DNA of 64,000 nt from Bacteroidales bacterium (GCA_017645585.1 JAGCOF010000038.1:1-64000); one strand, 5' to 3'; shown: positions 33,744 through 42,217, counted from the stretch's first letter. Numbers and translations are program-made. The notes: generated by a model from the sequence alone, not told the origin.

Positions 33744-34030
33744 TTAGGTCGTGCACGACATAAATAGTTGTCAGTTGTTAGTTGTCAGTTGTCAGTTCGA
33801 CCTCCAAACCGCCCCTCCAATCGCCGCTTCACCGGCCACCGACTGCCGACTACCGGCCACAAACCACCTAAAACCCACTGTCTCAGCGCACATGACATCC
33901 TATTGCCGACGCACTCCCTCCGACTCATGTCCGACTCATGTCCGACTGAAGTCCGACTGAAGTCCGACCGCCGTCGGACAAAACACGGTGCATCTACGGT
34001 GCCGCTACGAATATGTCGTGCACGACATAA
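33744..34030 (+). repeat. Palindrome-bounded element, copy C
   Basis: The left end is TAGGTCGTGCACGACATAAA with the palindrome GTCGTGCACGAC at 33748-33759. Next comes a variable middle holding a GTTGTCAGT repeat (33763-33798). From 33919 a strict 11-bp frame runs: TCCGACTCATG twice, TCCGACTGAAG twice, TCCGACCGCCG, TCGGACAAAAC, ACGGTGCATCT, ACGGTGCCGCT, ACGAATATGTC, GTGCACGACAT. The right end palindrome is 34015-34026. It lies between the divergent promoters of pth and the T9SS giant gene. Confidence 0.88.
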
Positions 34031-34066
34031 ATTGCAAATAACGAGACAAAACCTCACTCCACCAGC

Positions 34067-34132
34067 AGTCATCCAAGAGTCACCCAAGAGTCATCCAAGA
34101 GTTATCCGGTAGTTATCCCGAGGCTATCCGAT
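34067..34132 (+). repeat. Second 11-bp-period array at a promoter
   Basis: Six consecutive 11-bp units: AGTCATCCAAG, AGTCACCCAAG, AGTCATCCAAG, AGTTATCCGGT, AGTTATCCCGA, GGCTATCCGAT. The array ends 4 bases before the -33 TTTG at 34137. Its sequence differs from the TCCGACT arrays but the period is the same. A related short array lies at 48802-48846. Confidence 0.82.
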
Positions 34133-34136
34133 ATTT

Positions 34137-34168
34137 TTTGGTCAGTTCGAAAAAAAGTCGTATTTTTG
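34137..34168 (+). promoter_or_regulatory. Promoter of the T9SS giant protein gene
   Basis: TTTG (34137-34140), 20 bases, TATTTTTG (34161-34168). The start codon is at 34268, giving a leader of roughly 90 bases. Confidence 0.82.
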
Positions 34169-34267
34169 CATCCAAATTGGTCTCAATAGTTAAATAAAGT
34201 TAAATATTCGACCAAAAATGAGCAGATTTTAGGGGGTTATACGTCTATAGGACAATAAAAAAAGGCA

Positions 34268-37200
34268 ATGTTCGCTATCAACCACATATCCGCTTCGACC
34301 ATACGAAAGATACTCCTCGGCACCCTGCTACTTCTACTGCAGCGGAGCCTTTTTGCGCAACAACAGTACAATCTTACAAATGGCGACACTGTCGTGATGC
34401 AACTCTGCCGAATGGGTGACATTGCCCGTTTTTATACTATTAACACTCAAGCTGCATACGCAACCTGCGATGCCTGGGGGCTCGTGCTGACCAATAGCAC
34501 AATGACTGTCAGGTTCAACCACCCCGAAGGTGTCCACGTCACCATCAGCGACTCCTCTGGCATACGCTACAGTTCATCCTCCATCCAATCGGATACTACT
34601 ATGTATGGCTGTAGCGCACCACTGATGATATACGTCCATATCGACAGCGGTGCCATTGGATCCGAGTACACCATTGTGACGGCGCAGCTGGAACAAAACG
34701 ATTGTCATTCATCCTTCTGGGGTATCACGGCCAGCGACCTGGGCGGCGGCTCGGCAGATTTGACGTTTTACACCCACGACAGCCTGACGCTCCTCAGCCT
34801 TGACGACGGTCCCTGGACACCCATCCCCTCCGACACTTCGGGCATGATGTTCTCCCGCACCACACTGAACGATTTGCTGTGCAATGTCGACCACACCGTT
34901 AGGCTGACCTCTGTGGCCGACAGCGGCAACCATTGCTGTTGGGTAAGCCACACCTTCCATCTGTTCATCTGTCCTCCCGCGTATGGGTGCTTCGAGGCCA
35001 CCGACCTACATCCCGAGCATGTAACCTGCAGTTATGGTAGCCTAATCAACAATAATTTTGTTAATTACAACATCGTAAACGGACGCCACACCGTGATGAG
35101 CGACACCACGCTCTACGACCCTGTGCTTGGCGGCACCCAGCTGCGCACCGTCTGTCCGGGATGCGACTCGACGGTACGTCTGGGCAACAGTGGCATCGGA
35201 GCACAATGGGAAGCCATTGACTACAAGGTGACTGTTGACACCATGATTGGCGCCATACTGATACTGAAATATGCCGCCGTGCTGGAAAACCCGAACCACC
35301 TGCCAATGGATCAACCCCGCTTTTCATTTGATCTGCTCGATGAATACACGACCCCCGTGGGCAATGCATGCGACCACGCCGACTTTGTGTCCAGCGACTC
35401 GATGGGATGGAACTCGTTGAACAATCAGAACCAAATCATGTGGAAAGATTGGACCACTGTGGGCTTCGACCTCTCCGACTATCACGGGCAGACGCTCAAA
35501 CTGCGCTTCAAAACCTGCGACTGCAGCATAGGAGGACATTTCGGCTATGCCTATTTCACCACCCGATGCACCACCCGCAACATCACGGCCCTGGAATGTG
35601 GCAGCGTTGACAGCAACACCTTCACGGCCCCCGAAGGGTTTAACTACCAATGGATCGACTCGACAGGAAACGTTATCGGCAACAGCCGTTCCATCCGTGT
35701 GCCCTCCGACGGGAACATCTACCACTGCCGCGTTATTTCAATTGAGGACACCGCCTGCAGCTTCTTGCTGAGTACCTATGCGGGCACCCGTCTGCCCAAA
35801 GCGGCCGGCAGCGTGGAACAGATACTCCCTGTTGGATGCCGCAGGTATGATGTCAGTTTCAAGAGTGGCAGTTATATCACCTTGGACGGCATCACCCCTG
35901 TGCCCTACGGCGGCTTGTGTGATAAAGTGATTTGGCATTTTGGCGATGGTAGCAGCGCCATAGAGTTCAACCCCACACACACCTACACAGACACAGGCAC
36001 CTACGATGTTACCATCATCGCCACCCTCGGGGGCGGCCAATGCGCCGACACAGCACACTTGACCGTCATTTTGGATTCTGTTCAATTACAAGCCGAAGAA
36101 GCTTTGGTTGCTTGCGACTCACTACGCTGGCGAGACGATGTACTGTACGCCGCCGACACTCTGGGTGCCACATACCTCGTCACCAATCCTGCTCAATGCG
36201 ATACTCTTTATACTCTTAACCTGCACATCAACCATTCAAGTTACGACAACCTGCACTATGACACGCTCTGTCTTGGCCAAACCTTCCTCTGGAACGACAC
36301 TCTCTACACAATGACCTCCGACAGCACCCACCTGACGCTGCACGGCACTCTCACATCCGTAGCCGGTTGCGACTCCAGCGTCATCCTGTATCTGTCCACG
36401 TGGCCCGACATCGTTACCGTACCCGAAGAAGACACTATCTGTCGTCACCAAATCTATCTGTGGAACGGCACTCTCATTACGATGCCCTCCGACAGCACCC
36501 GCCTGACACTCTGCGACACCCTCACATCATTGAACGGATGCGACTCAATCGTCACACTGCACCTTTCAGTATATCCGGATATAGTCACCGCTCCCGAGCA
36601 CGACACCATCTGCTTTGGGCAAGGCCGCACATGGATTGGCCACATTATCAACGACACCAGCCAGCCACAGGCGATGTTATGCATCGCCTTGCGCGACACA
36701 ATAACAACCACGCTGGGTTGCGACTCGATAGTCGGGCTCGACCTCTGCCGCTGGCCTAAAGTGGACTTTGGTTTCAGTATCATTCCCAACTGCGAAGGTA
36801 ACTTCTATCTATTGGGCGTCGACCGTCTACACGACAGCCTGCACCTGTTTTTTCACGGAGACGACACAACCACAAGAGAACTATGGCTGAACGACACACT
36901 GACCATTTCGGTCGACAGCGTGATGACCTACCGCATGACTACCGGCTATACCGACAGCATGTTCTGCCCGACTGATACCACCTTCACCCTCCGCCCAATT
37001 TTCATTCCCGAGGCTGCACTCAAACTGACACCTACACAGCTTACCTACGAGAACCTTACGCTGCACGCCTACGACATCTCCAACGGTGACTACAGTCGCC
37101 ATTGGACCATCGTGCACGCCGACGGCGACAGCCTCAGCCTGCCGGACACCTCAGCCCATTTGGTCTACATCACTGACGTGGGCGACGACAGTACACGGGT

Positions 37201-37540
37201 GGTGCTGGCCGTCAATAACGGGATGTGCGCCGATACCGTCACGGGCTGCATCTATCTGGTGCGCGCCGACTTCTTTGCCCCCAATATCTTCACGCCAGGC
37301 GAGCCCGACAACAACCGTTTTGTCATCACAGGCACCGGCATACGCCAGCATAGCCTCAGCATCTTCAACCGACAGGGGCTGCTGGTCTACAGCACCGACC
37401 ACCCCGAGGAGGGTTGGGACGGCACCCACGAAGGAACGCCTTGTATGCAGGGAGCATACGTGTGGCACCTCACCTACTCCTCGATCATCACGCCCAACCG
37501 CACGCAAACCGCCGTCGGCACCGTCACGCTGCTACGCTGA
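34268..37540 (+). CDS. Large secreted protein with PKD domain and T9SS type B (CHU_C) sorting domain
   Basis: 1090 residues with a signal peptide (ILLGTLLLLLQRSLFAQ). Beta-rich domains cover the first half; a PKD domain is at ~553-590 (VIWHFGDGSSAIEFNPTHTYTDTGTYDVTII). Three repeats of ~60 residues (~660-840) share the phrases DTLCLGQTFLWNDTL, TSDSTHLTL and GCDSSVILYLS. The C-terminal ~85 residues are the gliding-associated CHU_C domain (FFAPNIFTPGEPDNNRFVI, LSIFNRQGLLVYST, GAYVWHLTY), which directs export through the type IX system. Its job at the surface, such as adhesion, is inference. It is transcribed alone. Confidence 0.9.
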   Translation: MFAINHISASTIRKILLGTLLLLLQRSLFAQQQYNLTNGDTVVMQLCRMGDIARFYTINTQAAYATCDAWGLVLTNSTMTVRFNHPEGVHVTISDSSGIRYSSSSIQSDTTMYGCSAPLMIYVHIDSGAIGSEYTIVTAQLEQNDCHSSFWGITASDLGGGSADLTFYTHDSLTLLSLDDGPWTPIPSDTSGMMFSRTTLNDLLCNVDHTVRLTSVADSGNHCCWVSHTFHLFICPPAYGCFEATDLHPEHVTCSYGSLINNNFVNYNIVNGRHTVMSDTTLYDPVLGGTQLRTVCPGCDSTVRLGNSGIGAQWEAIDYKVTVDTMIGAILILKYAAVLENPNHLPMDQPRFSFDLLDEYTTPVGNACDHADFVSSDSMGWNSLNNQNQIMWKDWTTVGFDLSDYHGQTLKLRFKTCDCSIGGHFGYAYFTTRCTTRNITALECGSVDSNTFTAPEGFNYQWIDSTGNVIGNSRSIRVPSDGNIYHCRVISIEDTACSFLLSTYAGTRLPKAAGSVEQILPVGCRRYDVSFKSGSYITLDGITPVPYGGLCDKVIWHFGDGSSAIEFNPTHTYTDTGTYDVTIIATLGGGQCADTAHLTVILDSVQLQAEEALVACDSLRWRDDVLYAADTLGATYLVTNPAQCDTLYTLNLHINHSSYDNLHYDTLCLGQTFLWNDTLYTMTSDSTHLTLHGTLTSVAGCDSSVILYLSTWPDIVTVPEEDTICRHQIYLWNGTLITMPSDSTRLTLCDTLTSLNGCDSIVTLHLSVYPDIVTAPEHDTICFGQGRTWIGHIINDTSQPQAMLCIALRDTITTTLGCDSIVGLDLCRWPKVDFGFSIIPNCEGNFYLLGVDRLHDSLHLFFHGDDTTTRELWLNDTLTISVDSVMTYRMTTGYTDSMFCPTDTTFTLRPIFIPEAALKLTPTQLTYENLTLHAYDISNGDYSRHWTIVHADGDSLSLPDTSAHLVYITDVGDDSTRVVLAVNNGMCADTVTGCIYLVRADFFAPNIFTPGEPDNNRFVITGTGIRQHSLSIFNRQGLLVYSTDHPEEGWDGTHEGTPCMQGAYVWHLTYSSIITPNRTQTAVGTVTLLR

Positions 37541-37608
37541 AACTGACGTTCGGCAAATCGTTTTATCAGTTTTATGGATTACGCCGCAGGCGGGAGATTA
37601 AAAATAAA

Positions 37609-37640
37609 TTTGCGTATATCGAATATTATTCGTATTTTTG
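37609..37640 (+). promoter_or_regulatory. Promoter of the zapB-like/zapA operon
   Basis: TTTG (37609-37612), 20 bases, TATTTTTG (37633-37640), 36 bases before the start codon at 37677. Confidence 0.85.
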
Positions 37641-37676
37641 CATCGCTTTTTATAGTGTAATAGACAAGGTAAAAAT

Positions 37677-37970
37677 ATGTTCGACTTCGAAACATCGGTA
37701 TCAGGCATCGAGTTTAAAGTCAGGCAGTTGGCAGATGAGGTCCAGCGGCTCCGCTCCCTCGTCGCCCAGCGCGACGACCGCGTCTACGAGCTCGAAGAAG
37801 CGCTAAAAAACAAAGAAATATTAATAAATAATTTAACAGAAGAAAACAAATTAGTAAAATTAGGGAACAGGCTGACGGAAGGAAAAGACAGCGCTGAATT
37901 GAAACTTACGATCAACCGGATGATACGCACCATCGACAAGAGTCTCGAAATACTGAAAACCAACGACTAA
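37677..37970 (+). CDS. Small coiled-coil protein upstream of zapA (ZapB-like)
   Basis: 97 residues, nearly all helical, with heptad spacing from ~10 to ~60 (FKVRQLADEVQRLRSLVAQRD, YELEEALKNKEILINNLTEEN) and a second helix LKLTINRMIRTIDKSLEIL. In Bacteroidota a protein of this size regularly precedes zapA, and its fold suggests a ZapB-like partner at the division ring, which is inference. The stop and the zapA start overlap (TAATG). Confidence 0.82.
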   Translation: MFDFETSVSGIEFKVRQLADEVQRLRSLVAQRDDRVYELEEALKNKEILINNLTEENKLVKLGNRLTEGKDSAELKLTINRMIRTIDKSLEILKTND

Positions 37971-38290
37971 TGGATACAGTACAGGCATCGATCACCATAC
38001 TCGGACGGACCTACCGGCTTCGCGTGGTCAAGGAGGATGAGGCCGCATTGCGCAAGGCCGCGGAAGCCATTGAGAACCAGGCCAAACAGTATGGCAATAT
38101 GTATGCCTACAATGACCATCAGGACCTCTTGGCAATGGTGGCGCTCACCCAGATCACTCAGTTGACTAAGATACAGGACTCGCTTCGCTTCAAGGACACC
38201 GACCTTGCGCAGCGGCTGCAGTCCATCGACACCATACTGGAAGGAATACTGCATCCGACACACGGGACTGTTGCTTCGCAACTGCCGTAG
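37970..38290 (+). CDS. zapA: Cell division protein ZapA
   Basis: 106 residues. ZapA crosslinks FtsZ filaments at midcell. The N-terminal globular part has VQASITILGRTYRLRVVKEDEAALRKAAEAI, followed by a coiled coil (LLAMVALTQITQLTKIQ). Length matches the family. The last codons lie in a 25-bp tandem repeat (38271-38333), so its C-terminus (VASQLP) is repeat-derived. A probable 6S RNA and rny follow, an order I know from other Bacteroidota. Confidence 0.9.
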   Translation: MDTVQASITILGRTYRLRVVKEDEAALRKAAEAIENQAKQYGNMYAYNDHQDLLAMVALTQITQLTKIQDSLRFKDTDLAQRLQSIDTILEGILHPTHGTVASQLP

Positions 38291-38333
38291 CACAGTTGCT
38301 ACGCGACTGCCATAGCATAGTTGCTACGCGACC
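38271..38333 (+). repeat. 25-bp tandem repeat at the zapA 3' end
   Basis: About two and a half units of TTGCTACGCGACTGCCATAG-type sequence (25 bp each) span the last codons and stop of zapA and the space before the probable 6S RNA. Each unit contains a small GTTGC/GCGAC dyad. Confidence 0.75.
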
Positions 38334-38334
38334 G

Positions 38335-38535
38335 TTCCAAAACAGTTTGTAAACTCAACACCTTTTACAAACCGAGTCGGCTCAGGGGCGGGTAGGTTGT
38401 ATGGCTGATACGCCCGGCGCTCAAATCCTACGTTTCCAGAGTTTACCACAACTCCCGGAGGGACGGGGAAGCAACTCCCCGCAAAGACGGATGCAGTTTT
38501 TCAAATGCTTTGCCTTGATTCGGCAGCCTCCCACA
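38335..38535 (+). ncRNA. ssrS: Probable 6S RNA (Bacteroidales type)
   Basis: The 259-base gap between zapA and rny has no open frame. It contains GC-rich, self-complementary stretches, for example GTTTGTAAA (38344-38352) with TTTACAAAC, GGGGCGGG with CCCGGCGCTC, and GGGGAAGCAACTCCCC (~38467-38482). 6S RNA, which binds the housekeeping RNA polymerase in stationary phase, lies between zapA and rny in many Bacteroidota. I rely on position and structure only; ends are approximate. Confidence 0.5.
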
Positions 38536-38549
38536 ACAACACACACAAC

Positions 38550-40094
38550 ATGTCACCATTAATAGGAATAGTTATCGGAATTGTGGCCGGCGGCGGCATA
38601 GCCGTGTGGCTCACCACCAGCGTACTGCGCAACAAGCTGCTCGCCCGCAGCCAGCAGGTGCTCAAAGACGCTGAGGAAAAGGGCGAAGTGATCAAGAAAG
38701 AGAAGGAACTGCAAGCCAAAGAGAAGTTCCTGCAGTTGCAGCGCGAACACGACAAGCGCGTCAATGAGCAGAACAACAAGATGCGCGACGCCGAGAACAA
38801 AATCAAGCAGCGTGAGCAGACGCTGGCCCAGAAGGTCGACGAACTGCAGAAGAAGAGCGCCGAACTGAAGGGCGTCAGCGAGAACCTGAACAAGCAAATC
38901 GAGGTGCTGCACAACCGGCAGGCCGAGGTGGAGAAGGTCTACAAGGAGAGCATTGACAAGCTGGAGCACATTGCCGGCATGACCGCCGACGAGGCCAAGC
39001 AGCAGCTGATAGAGAGCCTCACCGAAGAGGCCCGCGCCGAAGCCTCGACCACCATCATGGACATTGTGGAGGAGGCCAAGATTACCGCCGCCGAACAGGC
39101 CAAGAAAGTGGTCATCCAGAGCATCCAGCGCACCGCCACCGAGACCGCCGTGGAGAACACGGTGTCGATTTTCAACCTTGAGAACGAGGAGGTCAAGGGC
39201 CGTATCATCGGTCGCGAAGGCCGCAACATCCGCACCCTGGAAAGCCTGACGGGTGTGGAGATTATCGTCGACGACTCGCCCGACGCCATCATCATCAGCG
39301 GCTTCGACCCCGTGCGCCGCGAGATAGCACGCCTGTCGTTGCACAAGCTGGTCACCGACGGCCGCATCCACCCCGCCCGCATCGAGGAGGTGGTGGCCAA
39401 AACGCGCCGCCAGATTGAGCAGGAAATCAACGAGGTGGGCAAACGCACCTGCATCGACCTCGGCATCCTCAATATGAACCACGAGCTGATGCGCATGGTG
39501 GGCCGCATGAAGTATCGCTCGAGCTACGGCCAGAACCTGCTGCAACACAGCCGCGAGGTGGCCAACCTGGCCGCCACGATGGCCGCCGAGCTGGGCCTCA
39601 ACCCCAAGCTGGCCAAACGCGCAGGCCTGCTGCACGACATCGGCAAGGTGCCCGAGACCGACCCCGAGCTGCCACACGCCATCTTCGGCATGCGCCTGGC
39701 TGAGAAATACAAGGAGCACCCCGATATCTGCAACGCCATCGGCGCCCACCACGACGAGGTGGAGATGACCAACCTCATCAGCCCTATCATCCAGGTGGCC
39801 GACGCCATCAGCGGCGCCCGTCCCGGTGCCCGTCGCGAGGTGGTGGAGGCCTACATTAACCGCCTCAACAAGCTGGAGCAGATGGCCATGTCCTACCCCG
39901 GCGTGGTGAAGACCTACGCCATCCAGGCCGGCCGCGAGCTGCGCGTCATCGTCGGCGCCGAGAAGGTGAGCGACGCCGAGGCCAACAAGCTCAGCTTCGA
40001 CCTCTCCAAGCAGATCCAGAGCGAGATGACCTATCCGGGCCAGATCAAGGTCACCGTCATCCGCGAGACACGCGCCATCAACTACGCAAAATAA
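38550..40094 (+). CDS. rny: Ribonuclease Y
   Basis: 514 residues from the ATG at 38550, which gives the canonical start [20 protein letters not shown] (single membrane anchor). RNase Y starts mRNA decay at the inner face of the membrane. A long coiled coil (~30-190) is followed by a KH domain (~210-280: [19 protein letters not shown]) and an HD domain ([22 protein letters not shown], then HHDEVE) carrying the metal-dependent nuclease site. Lgt starts at the base after its stop, giving a tight operon. Confidence 0.96.
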   Translation: MSPLIGIVIGIVAGGGIAVWLTTSVLRNKLLARSQQVLKDAEEKGEVIKKEKELQAKEKFLQLQREHDKRVNEQNNKMRDAENKIKQREQTLAQKVDELQKKSAELKGVSENLNKQIEVLHNRQAEVEKVYKESIDKLEHIAGMTADEAKQQLIESLTEEARAEASTTIMDIVEEAKITAAEQAKKVVIQSIQRTATETAVENTVSIFNLENEEVKGRIIGREGRNIRTLESLTGVEIIVDDSPDAIIISGFDPVRREIARLSLHKLVTDGRIHPARIEEVVAKTRRQIEQEINEVGKRTCIDLGILNMNHELMRMVGRMKYRSSYGQNLLQHSREVANLAATMAAELGLNPKLAKRAGLLHDIGKVPETDPELPHAIFGMRLAEKYKEHPDICNAIGAHHDEVEMTNLISPIIQVADAISGARPGARREVVEAYINRLNKLEQMAMSYPGVVKTYAIQAGRELRVIVGAEKVSDAEANKLSFDLSKQIQSEMTYPGQIKVTVIRETRAINYAK

Positions 40095-41012
40095 ATGATA
40101 CTAAACGCCATCCGCTGGAACGTCGACCCCGTGCTGTTCAGCATCGGCTCGTTCGATGTGCGCTACTACTCGCTGGGCTTCCTGATAGCCTTCGTGCTGG
40201 GCTACTACATCATCAAGTGGATGTTCAAGCGCGAGCAGGTGCGCAGCGAATACCTCGACAGCCTGCTCGTCTATATCTTCTTGGCGGTGCTTATAGGCGC
40301 GCGTCTGGGACACTGCCTGTTCTATGACGCCAAATACTTCCTCACCTCGGAGCATTGGGTGGAGATATTCTGGCCCTTCGACAACGGGCACTTCACCGGT
40401 TTCCAGGGCCTCGCCAGCCATGGTGCCGCCTTCGGCATCCTGATTGCCCTGTGGCTCTACCAGAGGAAATACCGCATGAACGCATGGTGGTTCCTCGACC
40501 GGCTGGTCATTGTTGTGGCCCTCGGCGGCGCATTTATTCGCATGGGCAATGTGTTCAACAGCGAGATTTACGGCTGTGAGACCAACCTGCCATGGGGCTT
40601 CATCTTCGTGCGCGAGGGTGAGACGGTGCCCAAGCACCCCACCGGCCTCTATGAGGCGCTGAGTTACCTGATTATCTTTGCCGTATCGCTGTGCTACTAC
40701 CGCAAAAAGAAAGGCCAATTCAAGACAGGCACCCTCTTCGGCTGGTGGCTCGTGGCACTGTTCGGCGTGCGCTTCCTCATCGAGTTTGTCAAGACCAACG
40801 GCGTCATCGAGGGCAGCATGCTGCTAAAAGGGCAGTGGCTCAGCATTCCCTTCATCGTCGGCGGTGTGGTCATCACCTGGCTCGCACGCCGCGACAAACT
40901 GCCTCAGGGTCCCTTCCCGCAGGGCGAGGACAAGGTGCGTGTGGCCAATTGGATAGCCCGCGAGAAAGAAGAAAAACTGAAGAAAGAACAGAAAAAGAAC
41001 AAGAAGAAATGA
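40095..41012 (+). CDS. lgt: Prolipoprotein diacylglyceryl transferase
   Basis: 305 residues with about seven membrane helices. Lgt attaches diacylglycerol to the lipobox Cys of prolipoproteins, the first step of lipoprotein maturation; many lipoproteins here depend on it. Signatures are the conserved Arg in ALGGAFIRMGNVFNSEIYG and the PTGLYEA segment near ~210. The HGGMSAH-like region appears as LASHGAAFG. The C-terminal tail is very basic (KLKKEQKKNKKK). It overlaps gpmA by ATGA. Confidence 0.94.
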   Translation: MILNAIRWNVDPVLFSIGSFDVRYYSLGFLIAFVLGYYIIKWMFKREQVRSEYLDSLLVYIFLAVLIGARLGHCLFYDAKYFLTSEHWVEIFWPFDNGHFTGFQGLASHGAAFGILIALWLYQRKYRMNAWWFLDRLVIVVALGGAFIRMGNVFNSEIYGCETNLPWGFIFVREGETVPKHPTGLYEALSYLIIFAVSLCYYRKKKGQFKTGTLFGWWLVALFGVRFLIEFVKTNGVIEGSMLLKGQWLSIPFIVGGVVITWLARRDKLPQGPFPQGEDKVRVANWIAREKEEKLKKEQKKNKKK

Positions 41013-41755
41013 AAACCCTGATACTTGTACGCCACGGCGAAAGCGCGTGGAATAAACTCAACCTCTTCACCGGCTGGACCGATGTGGACCTCACCGAGGC
41101 CGGCATGGCCGAGGCTTGGGAAGCCGGCAAGTTGCTGGTAGCTGAAGGCTACCGCCCCGAGCTCTGCTTCACCTCCTACCTCAAACGGGCTGTGAAGACC
41201 CTCAACCAGATGCTCGACGCCATGAATATGGATTGGCTGCCGGTGCAGAAAAGCTGGCGCCTGAATGAAAAAAGCTACGGCGCCATCCAGGGCCTCAACA
41301 AGGCCGACACCGCCGCCAAATACGGCGATGAGCAAGTGTTGCTCTGGCGCCGCTCCTTCGACACCCAGCCGCCCGCCCTCGATCTGCACGACGAGCGCAG
41401 CCCCCGCATGGACCCGCGCTACAACGAGATTCCCGACAATCTCATCCCCCTCACCGAGAGCCTCAAAGATACCATTGAACGCCTTATGCCCTACTATCGC
41501 GGCACCATCATGCCCGCCTTCGACAACCGCAACACCCTGCTGGTGGTGGCACACGGCAACTCGCTGCGCGGCATCGTTAAGGAACTGAAAGGCATGTCCA
41601 ACGATGAGATAATCAAGTTCAATTTACCCACGGCGGTGCCCTATGTATTCACTTTTGACGACCGCATGAACCTCGTCGAGGACAAATTCCTGGGCGACCC
41701 CGAAGTCATCGCCTCAAAGATGCAAAGCGTTGCCAATCAGGCCAAGAGGAAGTGA
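41009..41755 (+). CDS. gpmA: 2,3-bisphosphoglycerate-dependent phosphoglycerate mutase
   Basis: 248 residues. It interconverts 3- and 2-phosphoglycerate in glycolysis. The phospho-His is in LVRHGESAWNKLNLFTGWTDVDLTEAG; the second His is in VVAHGNSLRGIVKEL. The family-specific LNEKSYGAIQGLNKA and the acidic DERSPRMDPRY segments are present. It is the last gene of the rny-lgt-gpmA operon; a terminator-like hairpin ~80 bases downstream overlaps the tRNA promoter. Confidence 0.96.
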   Translation: MKTLILVRHGESAWNKLNLFTGWTDVDLTEAGMAEAWEAGKLLVAEGYRPELCFTSYLKRAVKTLNQMLDAMNMDWLPVQKSWRLNEKSYGAIQGLNKADTAAKYGDEQVLLWRRSFDTQPPALDLHDERSPRMDPRYNEIPDNLIPLTESLKDTIERLMPYYRGTIMPAFDNRNTLLVVAHGNSLRGIVKELKGMSNDEIIKFNLPTAVPYVFTFDDRMNLVEDKFLGDPEVIASKMQSVANQAKRK

Positions 41756-41803
41756 TGAGTGATGAGTGAAAGGTGCTTAGTAGAGGGTGGATTGAAAAAA
41801 AAT

Positions 41804-41834
41804 TTTGTCAGTATTAAAAAAGTTCGTACTTTTG
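41804..41834 (+). promoter_or_regulatory. Promoter of the tRNA cluster
   Basis: TTTG (41804-41807), exactly 19 bases, TACTTTTG (41827-41834); tRNA-Ser begins 54 bases downstream. Confidence 0.88.
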
Positions 41835-41869
41835 CACCGCTTTTCGAGAGAGAAAAAGCGGTGCTTTTT
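41834..41869 (+). terminator. Hairpin-T-run overlapping the tRNA promoter
   Basis: GCACCGCTTTT (41834-41844) pairs with AAAAGCGGTGC (~41854-41864), followed by TTTTT. It starts at the last base of the -7 box, so it can end transcripts coming from gpmA, while RNA started at the tRNA promoter would lack part of the 5' arm. Confidence 0.7.
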
Positions 41870-41887
41870 AGTCCAATCGAAACACAC

Positions 41888-41978
41888 GGAGAGGTGGGTG
41901 AGTGGCTGAAACCAACAGTTTGCTAAACTGTCGTACTCGATTAGGGTACCGGGGGTTCGAATCCCCCCTTCTCCGCCA
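41888..41978 (+). tRNA. tRNA-Ser (GCT)
   Basis: Acceptor GGAGAGG pairs with the 3' strand before a genome-encoded CCA; the anticodon loop is TTTGCTAA (anticodon GCT) and there is a long variable arm typical of class II tRNAs. It is followed at 41981 by a terminator hairpin. Confidence 0.95.
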
Positions 41979-41980
41979 GA

Positions 41981-42006
41981 AAGACGCCCCAAGGCGTCTT
42001 TTTTTA
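41981..42006 (+). terminator. Terminator after tRNA-Ser
   Basis: AAGACGCC-CCAA-GGCGTCTT followed by T's; 8-bp perfect stem 3 bases after the tRNA end. Some readthrough must occur, or another promoter exist, for the two tRNAs downstream. Confidence 0.85.
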
Positions 42007-42018
42007 TGGCACCGCCAG

Positions 42019-42093
42019 CGGGATATAGCGAAGTCCGGTTATCGCGCCTGCTTTGGGAGCAGGAGATCCCCAGTTCGAATCTGGGTGTCCCGA
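42019..42093 (+). tRNA. tRNA-Pro (TGG)
   Basis: 75 nt; acceptor CGGGATA/TGTCCCG, anticodon stem CCTGC/GCAGG with loop TTTGGGA (anticodon TGG), T arm CCCAGTTCGAATCTGGG. CCA is not encoded. Confidence 0.94.
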
Positions 42094-42100
42094 CAATGCT

Positions 42101-42174
42101 GGCCCTGTAGCTCAGCTGGATAGAGCGAGAGTCTTCTAAACTCTAGGTCCTGCGTTCGAGTCGCAGCAGGGTCA
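42101..42174 (+). tRNA. tRNA-Arg (TCT)
   Basis: 74 nt; acceptor GGCCCTG/CAGGGTC, anticodon stem GAGT/ACTC with loop CTTCTAA (anticodon TCT), T arm TGCGTTCGAGTCGCA. CCA is not encoded. It starts 7 bases after tRNA-Pro. Confidence 0.94.
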
Positions 42175-42177
42175 CAA

Positions 42178-42217
42178 AAAAGAAACCGATACAATCATGT
42201 ATCGGCTTCTTTTTTAT
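42178..42217 (+). terminator. Terminator after the tRNA cluster
   Basis: AAGAAACCGATAC pairs with GTATCGGCTTCTT around the loop AATCAT, followed by T's. It also lies inside the 3' end of the converging Cys-rich gene (42195-42356). Confidence 0.85.

Noticed and set aside
33919..34028. The 11-bp arrays considered as CRISPR or other adaptive arrays
   Set aside because: Units are only 11 bp with no unique spacers between them, and no cas-like genes occur in the window.
38559..39752. A 397-codon frame on the minus strand opposite rny
   Set aside because: Antisense of RNase Y with repetitive Leu/Val/His/Gly composition and no recognisable motif.
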